Source: an uncultured Chloracidobacterium sp. (GTDB lineage: Bacteria; Acidobacteriota; Blastocatellia; Chloracidobacteriales; Chloracidobacteriaceae). Taken from it: 56,965 nucleotides of DNA. The DNA lies in the NCBI GenBank assembly GCA_937966115.1, contig CALCKX010000104.1, positions 1-56,965 on the forward strand, written 5' to 3'. Shown in pieces: positions 16,872-25,317 of the stretch; within the stretch, counting starts at the first letter, position 1, and each line of letters begins with the position of its first letter. The position numbers and the translations under genes were made by a program. The notes beneath the pieces were generated by a model that searched no databases, had not been told where the DNA came from, and saw only the letters and a program-made list of their open reading frames with translations.

Positions 16872-17737
16872 CCTCGCCCGCGCAAAAAGCGCTTGACCAG
16901 CCGATTGAATTGGTCGGCATGCTCGTCGTGCGGAAGGAGGGCGCAGGCGTCGAAAAGAGCGAGTCGCGCATCGGGCTTCCGCGCGAGAAAGTCGTCCGCC
17001 TGGCGCGCCGGCGTGGTTCGGGCGTCCTTGCCCCAGACAAGCTGCACCGGCGCGGATAGTCGCCCAAAGCAAAGGCTCACATTACAGTTTGCCATCCCGG
17101 TCAAAAAGGCTACCGGCGCATACTTGGCGTTCTTCGCCCGCATCGCGCCGTAGATGTGGTCCTCATAGTCGCGCGTAAAGCGGCGGGGATCATGAAACCC
17201 CTGCGTCGTCATGAAATACCGAATAGCGGGGCGAGTGGCGAGCAGCTTGAAGAACAGCGTCCCAACGGGCGAGAACAGGATGCGGCGGGCCATCCGCCGG
17301 GCGCTCGTCAGGCGCTCGTCGGCCAACGCTCGAATGCCGGTTGGCGCGATGAGCGTCAGCTTTTGAAACAGCTCCGGCGACAAACAGGCGGCGCGGATCA
17401 CGTATGCCGCGCCAAGCGAGCTGGCAATCACATGACAGGGCGCGCCAACTCGCTCGCGGCAGAAGTCGAGGATAAAATCCGTGTAGAGCGCGGCCGTGTA
17501 GTCCATGCGCCGCCGCTCCGACGCCCCAAAGCCAGGCAAGTCCGGCGCGATGACGTCAAAGTCGTCTTCTAGCCCAAGGAAAACCCTGCGCATTTCGTAG
17601 GCCGAAGCCGCTGCGTTCAGACCATGAATGAGCAAAACCGGCTCGCCTGCGCCCCGGCGGGCATAGTGAATGCGCTGGCCGCGCCACATCCAGACGGAGG
17701 TTAGCGCATTCACGGGCGGCTCAGACAAAGATGACAT
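16868..17737 (-). CDS. Alpha/beta hydrolase
   Basis: A 289-aa alpha/beta-hydrolase. PVLLIHGLNAAASAYEMR (about 33-50) is the oxyanion-hole region and VIAPDLPGFGASER follows. The nucleophile elbow reads A-S-S-L-G with Ser107, so the first Gly of GxSxG is Ala. The probable acid is in LVWGKDART and the His in LLPHDEHAD. Relatives in phototrophs are often annotated as chloroplast-type hydrolases; BchO is another possibility, but it is not linked to chelatase genes here, so I do not name it. It is coupled to rsmI by a 4-bp overlap and begins 9 bp past the yebC-like gene's stop. Confidence 0.87.
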   Translation of the reverse strand: MSSLSEPPVNALTSVWMWRGQRIHYARRGAGEPVLLIHGLNAAASAYEMRRVFLGLEDDFDVIAPDLPGFGASERRRMDYTAALYTDFILDFCRERVGAPCHVIASSLGAAYVIRAACLSPELFQKLTLIAPTGIRALADERLTSARRMARRILFSPVGTLFFKLLATRPAIRYFMTTQGFHDPRRFTRDYEDHIYGAMRAKNAKYAPVAFLTGMANCNVSLCFGRLSAPVQLVWGKDARTTPARQADDFLARKPDARLALFDACALLPHDEHADQFNRLVKRFLRGRG

Positions 17738-17746
17738 AAAGGGGGC

Positions 17747-18493
17747 TTACTTCAGCCGGTCGAACTCGGCGTCGTCCATCTCGAAGTTGGTCGAGATTTT
17801 CTGCACGTCGTCGTGGTCGTCGAGCGCGTCATAAAGCTTCAGCATTTGTTGGGCATCCTTGCCCTCGAGCTTGACCGAAGTTTTCGGAACGCGGGTCAAG
17901 TCGGCCGAAACGGTAACAATGCTGGCCGCCTTCAGGGCCGCCACCACGTCGTCAAACGCTTCCGGCGGCGTTTGAATCTCCCAGTATTCGCCCAAGTCGC
18001 GCAAGTCCTCGGCCCCAGCCCCGACCGCAATCTCGAAGAGTTCCTCCTCGGACTTGGCGCTTTTATCAAGCGTGATGACGCCCTTCGGATCAAAGAGCCA
18101 GCTCACGCTGCCTGACTCGCCCAAGTTGCCTCCATTTTTAGAAAAGAGGTGGCGCAACTCGCTCACGGTGCGATTACGGTTGTCGGTGGCCGCTTCGATT
18201 AAAACGGCCACGCCGGCAGGGCCATAGCCCTCGTAAATGATTTCCTCATAGGCCGCGCCCTCAATCTCGCCCGTGCCGCGCTTGATGGCGCGGTCAATGG
18301 TATCGTTCGGGATGTTCTCGGCCTTGGCGTCCGAAATGGCTTTGCGCAATCGGGGGTTCGCTGCTGGATCGCCGCCGCCAACGCGCGCCGCGACCGTCAG
18401 CTCCTTGACGAGCCGCGTCGTGATTTTTCCGCGCTTGGCATCGAGCGCGCCTTTTTTATGCTTGATGGTATGCCATTTACTGTGACCAGACAT
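17747..18493 (-). CDS. yebC: YebC/PmpR-family DNA- or ribosome-associated regulator
   Basis: A 248-aa protein of the universal YebC family: SGHSKWHTIKHKKGALDAKRGKI at the start, then KELTVAARVGGGDPAANPRLR, the middle NRTVSELRHLFSKNGGNLGESGSVSWLF, and LYDALDDHDDVQKISTNFEM at the end. Family members have been reported as transcriptional regulators and, more recently, as ribosome-associated factors easing polyproline stalling. It appears to head a minus-strand operon, yebC-hydrolase-rsmI. Confidence 0.96.
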   Translation of the reverse strand: MSGHSKWHTIKHKKGALDAKRGKITTRLVKELTVAARVGGGDPAANPRLRKAISDAKAENIPNDTIDRAIKRGTGEIEGAAYEEIIYEGYGPAGVAVLIEAATDNRNRTVSELRHLFSKNGGNLGESGSVSWLFDPKGVITLDKSAKSEEELFEIAVGAGAEDLRDLGEYWEIQTPPEAFDDVVAALKAASIVTVSADLTRVPKTSVKLEGKDAQQMLKLYDALDDHDDVQKISTNFEMDDAEFDRLK

Positions 18494-18649
18494 GACTTTT
18501 GGTCTTCCTCAGCGAAACAGTGTCGAAAACTGATCAGCCTCAAAAAGGTCTGCGCCCCGGACTTTACCACAGGGCGCGTCGGTCGCGTCTTGCGCGGGAT
18601 AGGGCGCGGGGGCGGCTGCGGGCCCCGCAGGGAAGGGGATGGGACAGGC

Positions 18650-19795
18650 TTATGCCTGAGGGCTGAAGTAGGGTGGCAGATGATGCTTTTCGTCGGGCAC
18701 TAGTCGCTTATGACCGCCGCTATACTTGTTCGAGGCCCCGCTTTCCGTGTAGCGCCCGCGGATTTGTAAAATCTTAGGCAGGATTGACTTGAAGGTTTCG
18801 ACGAGCGCGGGGTCGAAATGCTTGCCGCTCTGCCGCTCCAACTCCGCGATGACCTTCTCGACGGGCCAGGCTTGCTTGTATGGGCGCTCGGTCGTGAGCG
18901 CGTCAAAGACATCGCACAGCGCCACAATTCGCCCAACTATCGGAATATCGTCGCCTTTGAGTCCGCGCGGATAGCCCGAGCCATCCCACTTCTCGTGGTG
19001 GGAGAGGGCAATTTCCATCGCCATCTGCATCAGGGGCGAGTTGGAGTCGCTGAGAAGCTCCGCGCCAATCGTGGCGTGCGACTTCATGACTTCCCACTCT
19101 TCCGCCGTGAGCTTTCCCTCCTTGAGCAAAATTCGGTCGGGGATGCCAATCTTTCCAATATCGTGCATGGGGCTGGCATGCAGGAGCATCTCGCACTCCT
19201 CCTCTGACCAGCCAATGGCGCGGGCCATCTCGGCGCAGTAGTGACTCATGCGAATGACATGCATTCCGGTCACGTTGTCGCGGTACTCGGCCGCTCGCCC
19301 CAGTCGACGCACAATTTCCAGTTGCGTCTCGCGGAGTTGGCGCGTGCGCTCGCGGACTCTCTCTTCGAGGATTCGGTTTTGTTCCCGCGCGTCGTTGTGC
19401 AGCAAGCGCACCTCGATCATGTTGCGGATGCGCGTCAGGGCTTCCACATGCTCGAAGGGCTTGCTCAAGAAGTCGCGCGCGCCGGCTTCTAGCGCTCGCA
19501 AGCGGGTGGCATGGTCGGGAAACCCAGTGAGGATAAGGACCGGGATGTAGGAGTCGCGCTCGATCTCCCGCAAATCTTCCATGACCTGGAAGCCGTTCCG
19601 GTGCGGCATGTGCAGATCGAGCAGCACCAAGTCAGGCGCCAGGTCTTTGTAAAGAGGCGCGACCTGTCGCGGGTCGGTCGTGCTGAAAACCTTGCGGTAG
19701 CCTGCCTCCGCGAGAAGACTTTCCAGGAGTTTGATATTAAGTTCGAGGTCGTCAACGACAAGAATTTTAGCTTCTCGAATGCGGGCTTCGTCCAT
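18650..19795 (-). CDS. Response regulator with HD-GYP cyclic-di-GMP phosphodiesterase domain (RpfG-like)
   Basis: A 381-aa two-domain regulator. The receiver domain (about 8-125) has ILVVDDLELN, the phosphoacceptor Asp60 in LVLLDLHMP, and a late FLSKPFEH lysine. A coiled linker (about 130-165) leads to an HD-GYP domain with MHDIGKIGIPDRILLKEGKL and SHHEKWDGSGYPRGLKGDDIP, the complete HD...HHE...GYP signature, then RIVALCDVFDALTTERPYK. HD-GYP enzymes hydrolyse c-di-GMP to pGpG or GMP. No histidine kinase is adjacent. A diguanylate cyclase and a YajQ-type protein lie elsewhere in the window. Confidence 0.95.
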   Translation of the reverse strand: MDEARIREAKILVVDDLELNIKLLESLLAEAGYRKVFSTTDPRQVAPLYKDLAPDLVLLDLHMPHRNGFQVMEDLREIERDSYIPVLILTGFPDHATRLRALEAGARDFLSKPFEHVEALTRIRNMIEVRLLHNDAREQNRILEERVRERTRQLRETQLEIVRRLGRAAEYRDNVTGMHVIRMSHYCAEMARAIGWSEEECEMLLHASPMHDIGKIGIPDRILLKEGKLTAEEWEVMKSHATIGAELLSDSNSPLMQMAMEIALSHHEKWDGSGYPRGLKGDDIPIVGRIVALCDVFDALTTERPYKQAWPVEKVIAELERQSGKHFDPALVETFKSILPKILQIRGRYTESGASNKYSGGHKRLVPDEKHHLPPYFSPQA

Positions 19796-19873
19796 GGCTG
19801 ATTCTCGTGGGCTGGTTCTCGCGCAACCAGCTAGAGCTTCGTCAAGGTTTCAAGCTCAGCTAGGCTGGCTTTC

Positions 19874-21694
19874 TCAATCAAAGCGCAGCGTGAACGGCAA
19901 CCGCGCATACACGCCAAGCGGATCGTTCAGCGCCGCAAGGGCCGCCGCCTCGGCCCAGACGCGCTCCAGCTCGCGCTGAAGCGGCGACTGCGCTACCCGG
20001 TCGGAATCGTCGTCGGCAAAGAGCTTGGCTAACTGCTCCGCAAGGTTGCGGCGCTTGGGATACTCGACAATCTTCCAGTCCGCGCCCAGTTTCGCCGCCT
20101 CAGCCGCCGCCTGGATGGCGGCCTCCAGCCCGCCGAACTCATCCACCAGCCCAAGCCGCTTGGCTTCCGTTCCGGACCACACGCGCCCCTGGGCGATTTC
20201 CTGCACGGTTTCCTTTGAAAGCTTGCGGGCCTCGGCCACGCGCGTCAGGAATTCATCGTAAATCCGATCGACATTGGCCTGAATGAGCTTCAGCTCGTCT
20301 TCGGTCTTGGGGCGGGTAATGGTGCCGAGATCAGCATAGCGGTGGGTTTTGGCCGTATCCCACTTCACGCCGTAATCGCCGGCGAGCTTCTGAATGTTGG
20401 GCAGGATGCCAAACACGCCAATCGAGCCGGTGATGGTGTTGGGCGCGGCGAAGATTTTGTCGCTGGCCGTCGAAATCCAATAGCCGCCGGAAGCCGCGAC
20501 CGACCCCATCGAGACCACGACCGGCTTGCCGCCCGCCCGGATTTCGGCCAGCTCGCGCCGGATGACCTCCGAGGCCAGCGCGCTCCCGCCCGGGCTGTTG
20601 ACGCGCAGCACAACCGCTTTGATTTCCTTGTCCTGGCGGAGCTTGCGCAGCTCCTTGGCCAGCTGGTCGCCGCCAATCTGTCCGTCGCCGCCTTGGCCAT
20701 CCACGATGTCGCCCTGGGCGTAAACGACTGCGATGAGGTTGCGAGACGAGCGCTCTAAGCCAAGGGAGCGGCGCGACACGCGCGCATACGTCGTCAGGCT
20801 GACTTGCCGAAAGGAGGTCGCGTCGTCCCTGACCTCAGTGAGCTTGCGCAGGTCGGCGATGACTTGATCGAGATAGGCGGTTTGGTCGGCCAGCTTGGCC
20901 GTAACCGCCTCTTCGCCAGACAAGATGGCTTTTTCATTCGCCAGCCGCTGGAGGTCTTCGGGCGCAAGGCGGCGGGCCGGAGCGACGCCGCTGACAAACT
21001 CGCCCCATACGTCATCGAGCAGCTTCTGCGTCTGCTCGCGGCTTTCAGGACTCATCTTGTCGAACAGCAGCGGCTCGACCGCGGATTTGTACTTGCCGAC
21101 CCGCGTTACCTGAATGCCCACGCCATATTTCTTGAAGGCTTCCCCCAGAAACATCATTTCCGAGACCAGCCCATTCATCTCGATGGCGCCGAACGGGTTG
21201 AGGTAAAGCTTGTCCGCCACGGACATCAGGTAATAATCCCGCTCGCTGTAAGCGTCGTTGTAGGCATAGATCGGCTTCCCCGCAGCCTTGAAGCGCAGGA
21301 GCGCCTCGCGCACTTCCCGCAGCGCGGCGAAGCCCGACCCATAGCCTTCGCTCGCTAGGTTCCCGTGCAGGTAAAGCCCGACGATGCGCTTGTCGGCCGC
21401 CGCCTTGTCCAGGCAATCCAGCGCCGCGCTGAGCGGCAGGATGCGTCCGCCGCCGCCGCGCAGGAGGCGCTGCACATCCGCTTCGCGGCCATCCTCGCTC
21501 GGCGCGATGTCCGAAATCGTCGTCGAGAGATTGAAGACGAGAACCGTCTTGTCGCGAATGTCTGGCTCAGGGCTGCGCCCGCTCGACAGGGACGCGACCG
21601 ATGCCAAAAGCAGGAGAACGCCCCCGAGGAGGACGCCGAAAAAAATGACTGTGCCGGTAAGGCTCGCCAGAACTTGCTTCAGGAAATCTCTCAT
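19874..21694 (-). CDS. sppA: Signal peptide peptidase SppA, long (67K) form
   Basis: A 606-aa membrane serine protease that degrades cleaved signal peptides. An N-terminal anchor spans about residues 9-36. Two tandem Clp-like domains follow: the first contributes the catalytic Lys203 in GKYKSAVEPL, the second the nucleophile Ser402 in MGSVAASGGYWIST, aligning with E. coli Lys209 and Ser409. RVNSPGGSALASEVIRREL precedes the serine. The length fits the two-domain form rather than the short archaeal/Bacillus form. It lies 78 bp upstream of the HD-GYP gene on the minus strand. Confidence 0.96.
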   Translation of the reverse strand: MRDFLKQVLASLTGTVIFFGVLLGGVLLLLASVASLSSGRSPEPDIRDKTVLVFNLSTTISDIAPSEDGREADVQRLLRGGGGRILPLSAALDCLDKAAADKRIVGLYLHGNLASEGYGSGFAALREVREALLRFKAAGKPIYAYNDAYSERDYYLMSVADKLYLNPFGAIEMNGLVSEMMFLGEAFKKYGVGIQVTRVGKYKSAVEPLLFDKMSPESREQTQKLLDDVWGEFVSGVAPARRLAPEDLQRLANEKAILSGEEAVTAKLADQTAYLDQVIADLRKLTEVRDDATSFRQVSLTTYARVSRRSLGLERSSRNLIAVVYAQGDIVDGQGGDGQIGGDQLAKELRKLRQDKEIKAVVLRVNSPGGSALASEVIRRELAEIRAGGKPVVVSMGSVAASGGYWISTASDKIFAAPNTITGSIGVFGILPNIQKLAGDYGVKWDTAKTHRYADLGTITRPKTEDELKLIQANVDRIYDEFLTRVAEARKLSKETVQEIAQGRVWSGTEAKRLGLVDEFGGLEAAIQAAAEAAKLGADWKIVEYPKRRNLAEQLAKLFADDDSDRVAQSPLQRELERVWAEAAALAALNDPLGVYARLPFTLRFD

Positions 21695-21811
21695 GGCCGC
21701 AACCGCTTTTCCTTGGCTATTGCAATGCTTCCCATCGCGAGCGCCATTCAGGGCGGCGCGAGTCTGGACGGGCAGGGCGGGGACTCGCTTTTGCCCCCGG
21801 AACTATACGCG

Positions 21812-23038
21812 CTACACGTGCGCTTGCCACTGGCGGACAAAGGACGCCAGGCGGCCGCACACCTCCCGTAGCGTATCCGGCGGGGGCAGGAAAACGATGC
21901 GGAAATAGCCATCCCGCGGGTTGAGACCGAAGCCTGAGCCATGGACGAACAGCACCCCGGTGGCGCGCAACAGCTCGAGCACGAAGCCCTCATCCGTTTG
22001 TCCCTTAAGATCCTCGACCTGTCCCATCACGTAGAAGGCCGCCTGCGGAGCGACGCAGTTGATGCCTGGCGTCGCGTTGAGCGCTTCCACGGTGACGCTC
22101 GCCCGCGCCCGCATCGCCTCGACGAGCGCTGGCAGGTGGGATTGATCGGCAAGCGCCGCCGGCAGCGCTTGCTGCGTCGGCAGCGGGCTGCAAATGCGAG
22201 CTTCGGCAATTTTACGCGCCGCAGCGATGACATCGCCGAAGCGCTGCGTATTCGCGTAGGTCATCCAGCCGACCCGCCAGCCAGGAACGAGGTGCGATTT
22301 CGAGAGGCTTTCCAGGGTGACGACCGGCACCTCCATCCCAGCGGCAAGCTGGGCTATGGGCGGCGGCGGCGGCCCGTACGTCAGCCGGCAATACACTTCA
22401 TCCGCGATGACAACCAGCTGATGGGCTTCGGCAATGGTCAACAGCTCCATCAACAGCCGGGCGTCATACACCGAGCCGCAGGGGTTATTGGGGTTGATGA
22501 TGACGATGGCCCGCGTCCGAGACGTGATCCTGGCGCGAATCTCGTCGGGATCGGGCGTCCAGCCCTGCGTCGGGTCAAGCCGGTAGTAGTTTTCGCGCGC
22601 GCCCAGCTTGGCGGTAATCGCCGTGTAGAGCGGATAGGTCGGGCAGGGCGTCAAGACGTCATCGCCCGGCTCCAGCAGCGCGCTCAGCAGCATGTCCGCC
22701 GCTTCAGACGCGCCGGAGCTAATGACGACATCCTCCAGCGAGAGGTACACGCCGCGCGCTTCCGCGTCGCGAACGACCGCCTCGCGGGCAGCCAGCGTCC
22801 CTACCGACGGCGCGTAGCCGTTGTGCCCGTCGCGGACGGCGCGGGCCAACGCCTCCAGGAGTGACTCAGGGGGCTGAAAGCCATAGAGCGCCGGGTCGCC
22901 AATGTTGAGATAGGTCACCGGCTGCCCCGCGGCTTCTACGGCCTTGGCGGCGGCGACGATGTTACGAATGGCGTAGTTATAGTTTTTGGTTCGCTCGGCG
23001 GGACGAAACAGCGCGGGACTGCTCACAGGACTGCTCAT
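21812..23038 (-). CDS. PLP-dependent aminotransferase, fold type I (alanine/aspartate type)
   Basis: A 408-aa class I/II aminotransferase. Visible motifs: YLNIGDPALYGFQPPES (about 43-59), GYAPSVGTLAAREAV, ISSGASEAADM, INPNNPCGSVYD (cofactor/substrate loop), VIADEVYCRLTYG, and SLSKSHLVPGWRVGW with the PLP lysine at 247. The pattern resembles the alanine-transaminase (AlaA/AlaT) group, but specificity is uncertain. I start at ATG 23038; a longer frame to 23143 lacks conservation. The first codons (MSSPVSSP) arise from a 12-bp tandem duplication. Confidence 0.92.
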   Translation of the reverse strand: MSSPVSSPALFRPAERTKNYNYAIRNIVAAAKAVEAAGQPVTYLNIGDPALYGFQPPESLLEALARAVRDGHNGYAPSVGTLAAREAVVRDAEARGVYLSLEDVVISSGASEAADMLLSALLEPGDDVLTPCPTYPLYTAITAKLGARENYYRLDPTQGWTPDPDEIRARITSRTRAIVIINPNNPCGSVYDARLLMELLTIAEAHQLVVIADEVYCRLTYGPPPPPIAQLAAGMEVPVVTLESLSKSHLVPGWRVGWMTYANTQRFGDVIAAARKIAEARICSPLPTQQALPAALADQSHLPALVEAMRARASVTVEALNATPGINCVAPQAAFYVMGQVEDLKGQTDEGFVLELLRATGVLFVHGSGFGLNPRDGYFRIVFLPPPDTLREVCGRLASFVRQWQAHV

Positions 23039-23039
23039 A
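23016..23039. repeat. 12-bp tandem duplication at the aminotransferase start
   Basis: GGACTGCTCACA (23016-23027) is followed directly by GGACTGCTCATA (23028-23039), 11 of 12 bases identical. On the minus strand this encodes the repeated SSP in MSSPVSSP, and one copy carries the start codon. Confidence 0.75.
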
Positions 23040-23249
23040 AGCCTCACTCGCGGCGAAAACGCCTCAGACTGCGGAGCTTCGCCGAACGCTACGGGTGTTT
23101 GAAGAAACGGCTCTGTTGTAGCGGAATCCAGCCCAAGCTGCAACGATTACGCCCAGCGGAAGAGGGATCGGCGCGCTGTGTCTGCGCAAGCAGCGAGCGA
23201 GCGGAAGCGGCTTGGGGAACGAGCTGTCGCCCCAGCCTGAAGCCGAGCG

Positions 23250-24395
23250 CTAAAGGGTTAGCTCGCTTTCGATCTGCGACAGTTTGTAGCGGGCAAGCGC
23301 CAAGCTGCCGGGACCCTTCCTGATGGCCACATAGAAAAATAAGTTGGGCGCGTTTTTGATAAACCAGATGAGGTGATACTGAGTGTCCAAGGTGACGAAA
23401 ATATCCTCGATGGTTTCCTTGAGGTTGAGATTTGCGACGGCCCGCATCTTGGCGCGGACGACCTCCGTATTGCTCGTGGCAGCCATCTCGAGATTGAAGG
23501 CTGGCGTGCCGCCAATCGTGCCAAGGCACATGCCGCTTTTCCAGTCGGCAAGGGCGGCGCCGATGCAGCCTTCAATGTCCATGATAGCCATGAGTGATTC
23601 CTTGATGTTGCCCATGTCGCGGATTTCCTTTGCAGGGGGAGGCTTGGCGGGGACTGAGGGGGCGGAAGGGGTTTCTTCCAGGAACAGGTCTTCGACTGTC
23701 GAGTCGGGCGCTTCCCGCGATTCCCGTTGTCGCTCGTCCAGCATATGGTGCGCATCGAGCAAGAGCTGGTCGAGCGGCGCGCGAATGGTTCGCGGCGCGT
23801 TTTTCGCCGGCGGATGCAAAGCGATTTCAGGATTGGTCCAAGTGACAATCGCATGCGCCGCCGCCTCGCCTTGGAGATCATTCAAAACGGCATGCGCAAG
23901 GTTGCCCTGCTCAAAATAAAGCTCGCCGGATTGCGCGCCCTGCCGGATGACGAGCCGGCAAGACTTTTGCTCGATGACGAGCAGTTGCAGAAATCCGGCA
24001 AGGTTGATGCCGCGCAGGTAGCCGCCGGCGCGTTGTTCGAGCGCGCGGCGAATGCTGTTGGTCAGGGTCGGCAAGTCAATGGGCTTCTCGATGTAATCTA
24101 TGGCGCCGAGGTTTCGAAGTTCACGCTCGATGTCGGCCGTGCCAAAGGCGGTCATGACGATGATGGCTGGCGTTATCTCCCGCTGCACCAACTGCGTCAG
24201 CAGTTGGAAGCCATCCATCACCGGCATGTTGAGATCCGTCACCATCACGTCCACCGGCTGGCGCGCGATCTGTTCCAGCGCCTGCTCCCCGTGGCTGGCC
24301 TGGAGAAAGGCGGTGCCCGGAAGCGCCGCCGACAAGCCGCGCACGACGCTATCCAGAAAGAATTGCTCATCATCCACGATAAGAACGGTTGGCAT
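23250..24395 (-). CDS. Response regulator with PATAN (DUF4388-like) and Roadblock/LC7 domains
   Basis: A 381-aa protein with three parts. A receiver domain (about 1-122) has TVLIVDDEQFFLD, the phosphoacceptor Asp54 in MVTDLNMP and a late IEKPID lysine. A PATAN/DUF4388-type domain (about 130-215) has LRGINLAGFLQLLVIEQKSCRLVI and GELYFEQGNLAHAV. After a Pro-rich linker, a Roadblock/LC7-like domain (about 260-375) has DIEGCIGAALADWKSGMCLG and DTQYHLIWFIKNAPNLFFYVAI. PATAN-receiver proteins act in type IV pilus and polarity control, and Roadblock proteins regulate MglA-type GTPases; having both on one chain suggests motility or polarity signalling. No GTPase gene is near. The function is inferred. 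Confidence 0.9.
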   Translation of the reverse strand: MPTVLIVDDEQFFLDSVVRGLSAALPGTAFLQASHGEQALEQIARQPVDVMVTDLNMPVMDGFQLLTQLVQREITPAIIVMTAFGTADIERELRNLGAIDYIEKPIDLPTLTNSIRRALEQRAGGYLRGINLAGFLQLLVIEQKSCRLVIRQGAQSGELYFEQGNLAHAVLNDLQGEAAAHAIVTWTNPEIALHPPAKNAPRTIRAPLDQLLLDAHHMLDERQRESREAPDSTVEDLFLEETPSAPSVPAKPPPAKEIRDMGNIKESLMAIMDIEGCIGAALADWKSGMCLGTIGGTPAFNLEMAATSNTEVVRAKMRAVANLNLKETIEDIFVTLDTQYHLIWFIKNAPNLFFYVAIRKGPGSLALARYKLSQIESELTL

Positions 24396-24520
24396 CGGTG
24401 GTTAGCTTTCAAGTGTGGATTTGCGCCGGCTTGAGCAGATTGCGCGCCAAGCTCGCCAGATCCGCCGCGTCCGCCAAGAGCCGCCCAAGCGCGAGGAGCG
24501 TGGAACGTTCCGGGTGGCGG

Positions 24521-24543
24521 CGCGCCGCCGCGAAAGCGGCGCG
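24521..24543. terminator. GC-rich hairpin between lolA and the PATAN regulator
   Basis: A perfect 8-bp stem (CGCGCCGC/GCGGCGCG) with a 7-base loop, 28 bp past the lolA stop on the minus strand. There is no T-run, so it may be a transcript end formed by Rho or a stable 3' structure rather than an intrinsic terminator. Confidence 0.4.
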
Positions 24544-24570
24544 TCATGATTGCTACGGTAAAATGACGCG

Positions 24571-25317
24571 TCAGCCGCGCGATGCCGCCCGCTGCGCGCC
24601 GGGCGGCGGGATAAACTCAAAGAACTTGTCGGGCAGGGCAGGGTTTTCAACGAGGTTCGAGAAAATAAAGTCATCGCGGTCACTGGCGGCGCTCAGCAGC
24701 GCAAGGCGCGCCAACTCGAAGGCGGTCGGGTGGCACTCCGCGATCACGGCTGCGAGCGACTCGACGCGCTCCCGCGGCGCGAGCCGAAGCGTGACGTAGC
24801 CAGCGCGGACGGCCGGCTCGGCTGCCAGCTCGACTTGACTAAACAGCCGCGCTGCGCGCTGGTCGCCCAGGAGAAACAGAAATGGCGTTCGCGGGTCGCG
24901 GCTGGCGCGTACCGGCTCGACGACGTACTGCCCGCGAGCGGCGCTGTAAAAGTATGTTTGCCGCCCATCGCACACGAACTGCTTGACATTGGGGGGCGCA
25001 TAGTCCCAGCGCATGCGCCCGTCGCGCTTGAGCGCCAGCGTTCCTTGCTCCCGGAGGGCTTGGCGTCCCTGATGAATCTGCGTGAAGTCGGCCGTGAGGG
25101 TCGTCAAGCGCCCGTACCGCCGGAGAACGCCGGCGAGGATGGCGCGGGCGTCCGGGCTGGCGCCTGCCGCGCCGCGCCCCCAGGCCAACTGGCCCAAGGG
25201 CGACTGGCCCAGGGCTAGTCCCAGCCCGCCCGCCGCCAGCGGCAGGCGCGCCAGAAACCGCCGCCGCCCGGCGCGCGGCGATTCATTTCTTGGCGAATTA
25301 TTTCTTGCGCTTGCCAT
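24571..25317 (-). CDS. lolA: LolA-like outer-membrane lipoprotein carrier protein
   Basis: A 248-aa exported protein that probably ferries lipoproteins across the periplasm. The N-terminus GRRRFLARLPLAAGG fits the twin-arginine consensus (R-R-x-F-L), unusual for LolA, which normally uses the Sec route. The mature part has TADFTQIHQGRQALREQGTLALKRDGRMRWDYAPP, the LolA start pattern with the F-x-Q and M-R-W-x-Y motif, then FVCDGRQTYFYSAARGQYVV. I start at ATG 25317, inside the 3' end of the VWA gene (20-bp overlap). A longer frame to 25395 lies wholly in that gene. Confidence 0.9.
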   Translation of the reverse strand: MASARNNSPRNESPRAGRRRFLARLPLAAGGLGLALGQSPLGQLAWGRGAAGASPDARAILAGVLRRYGRLTTLTADFTQIHQGRQALREQGTLALKRDGRMRWDYAPPNVKQFVCDGRQTYFYSAARGQYVVEPVRASRDPRTPFLFLLGDQRAARLFSQVELAAEPAVRAGYVTLRLAPRERVESLAAVIAECHPTAFELARLALLSAASDRDDFIFSNLVENPALPDKFFEFIPPPGAQRAASRG

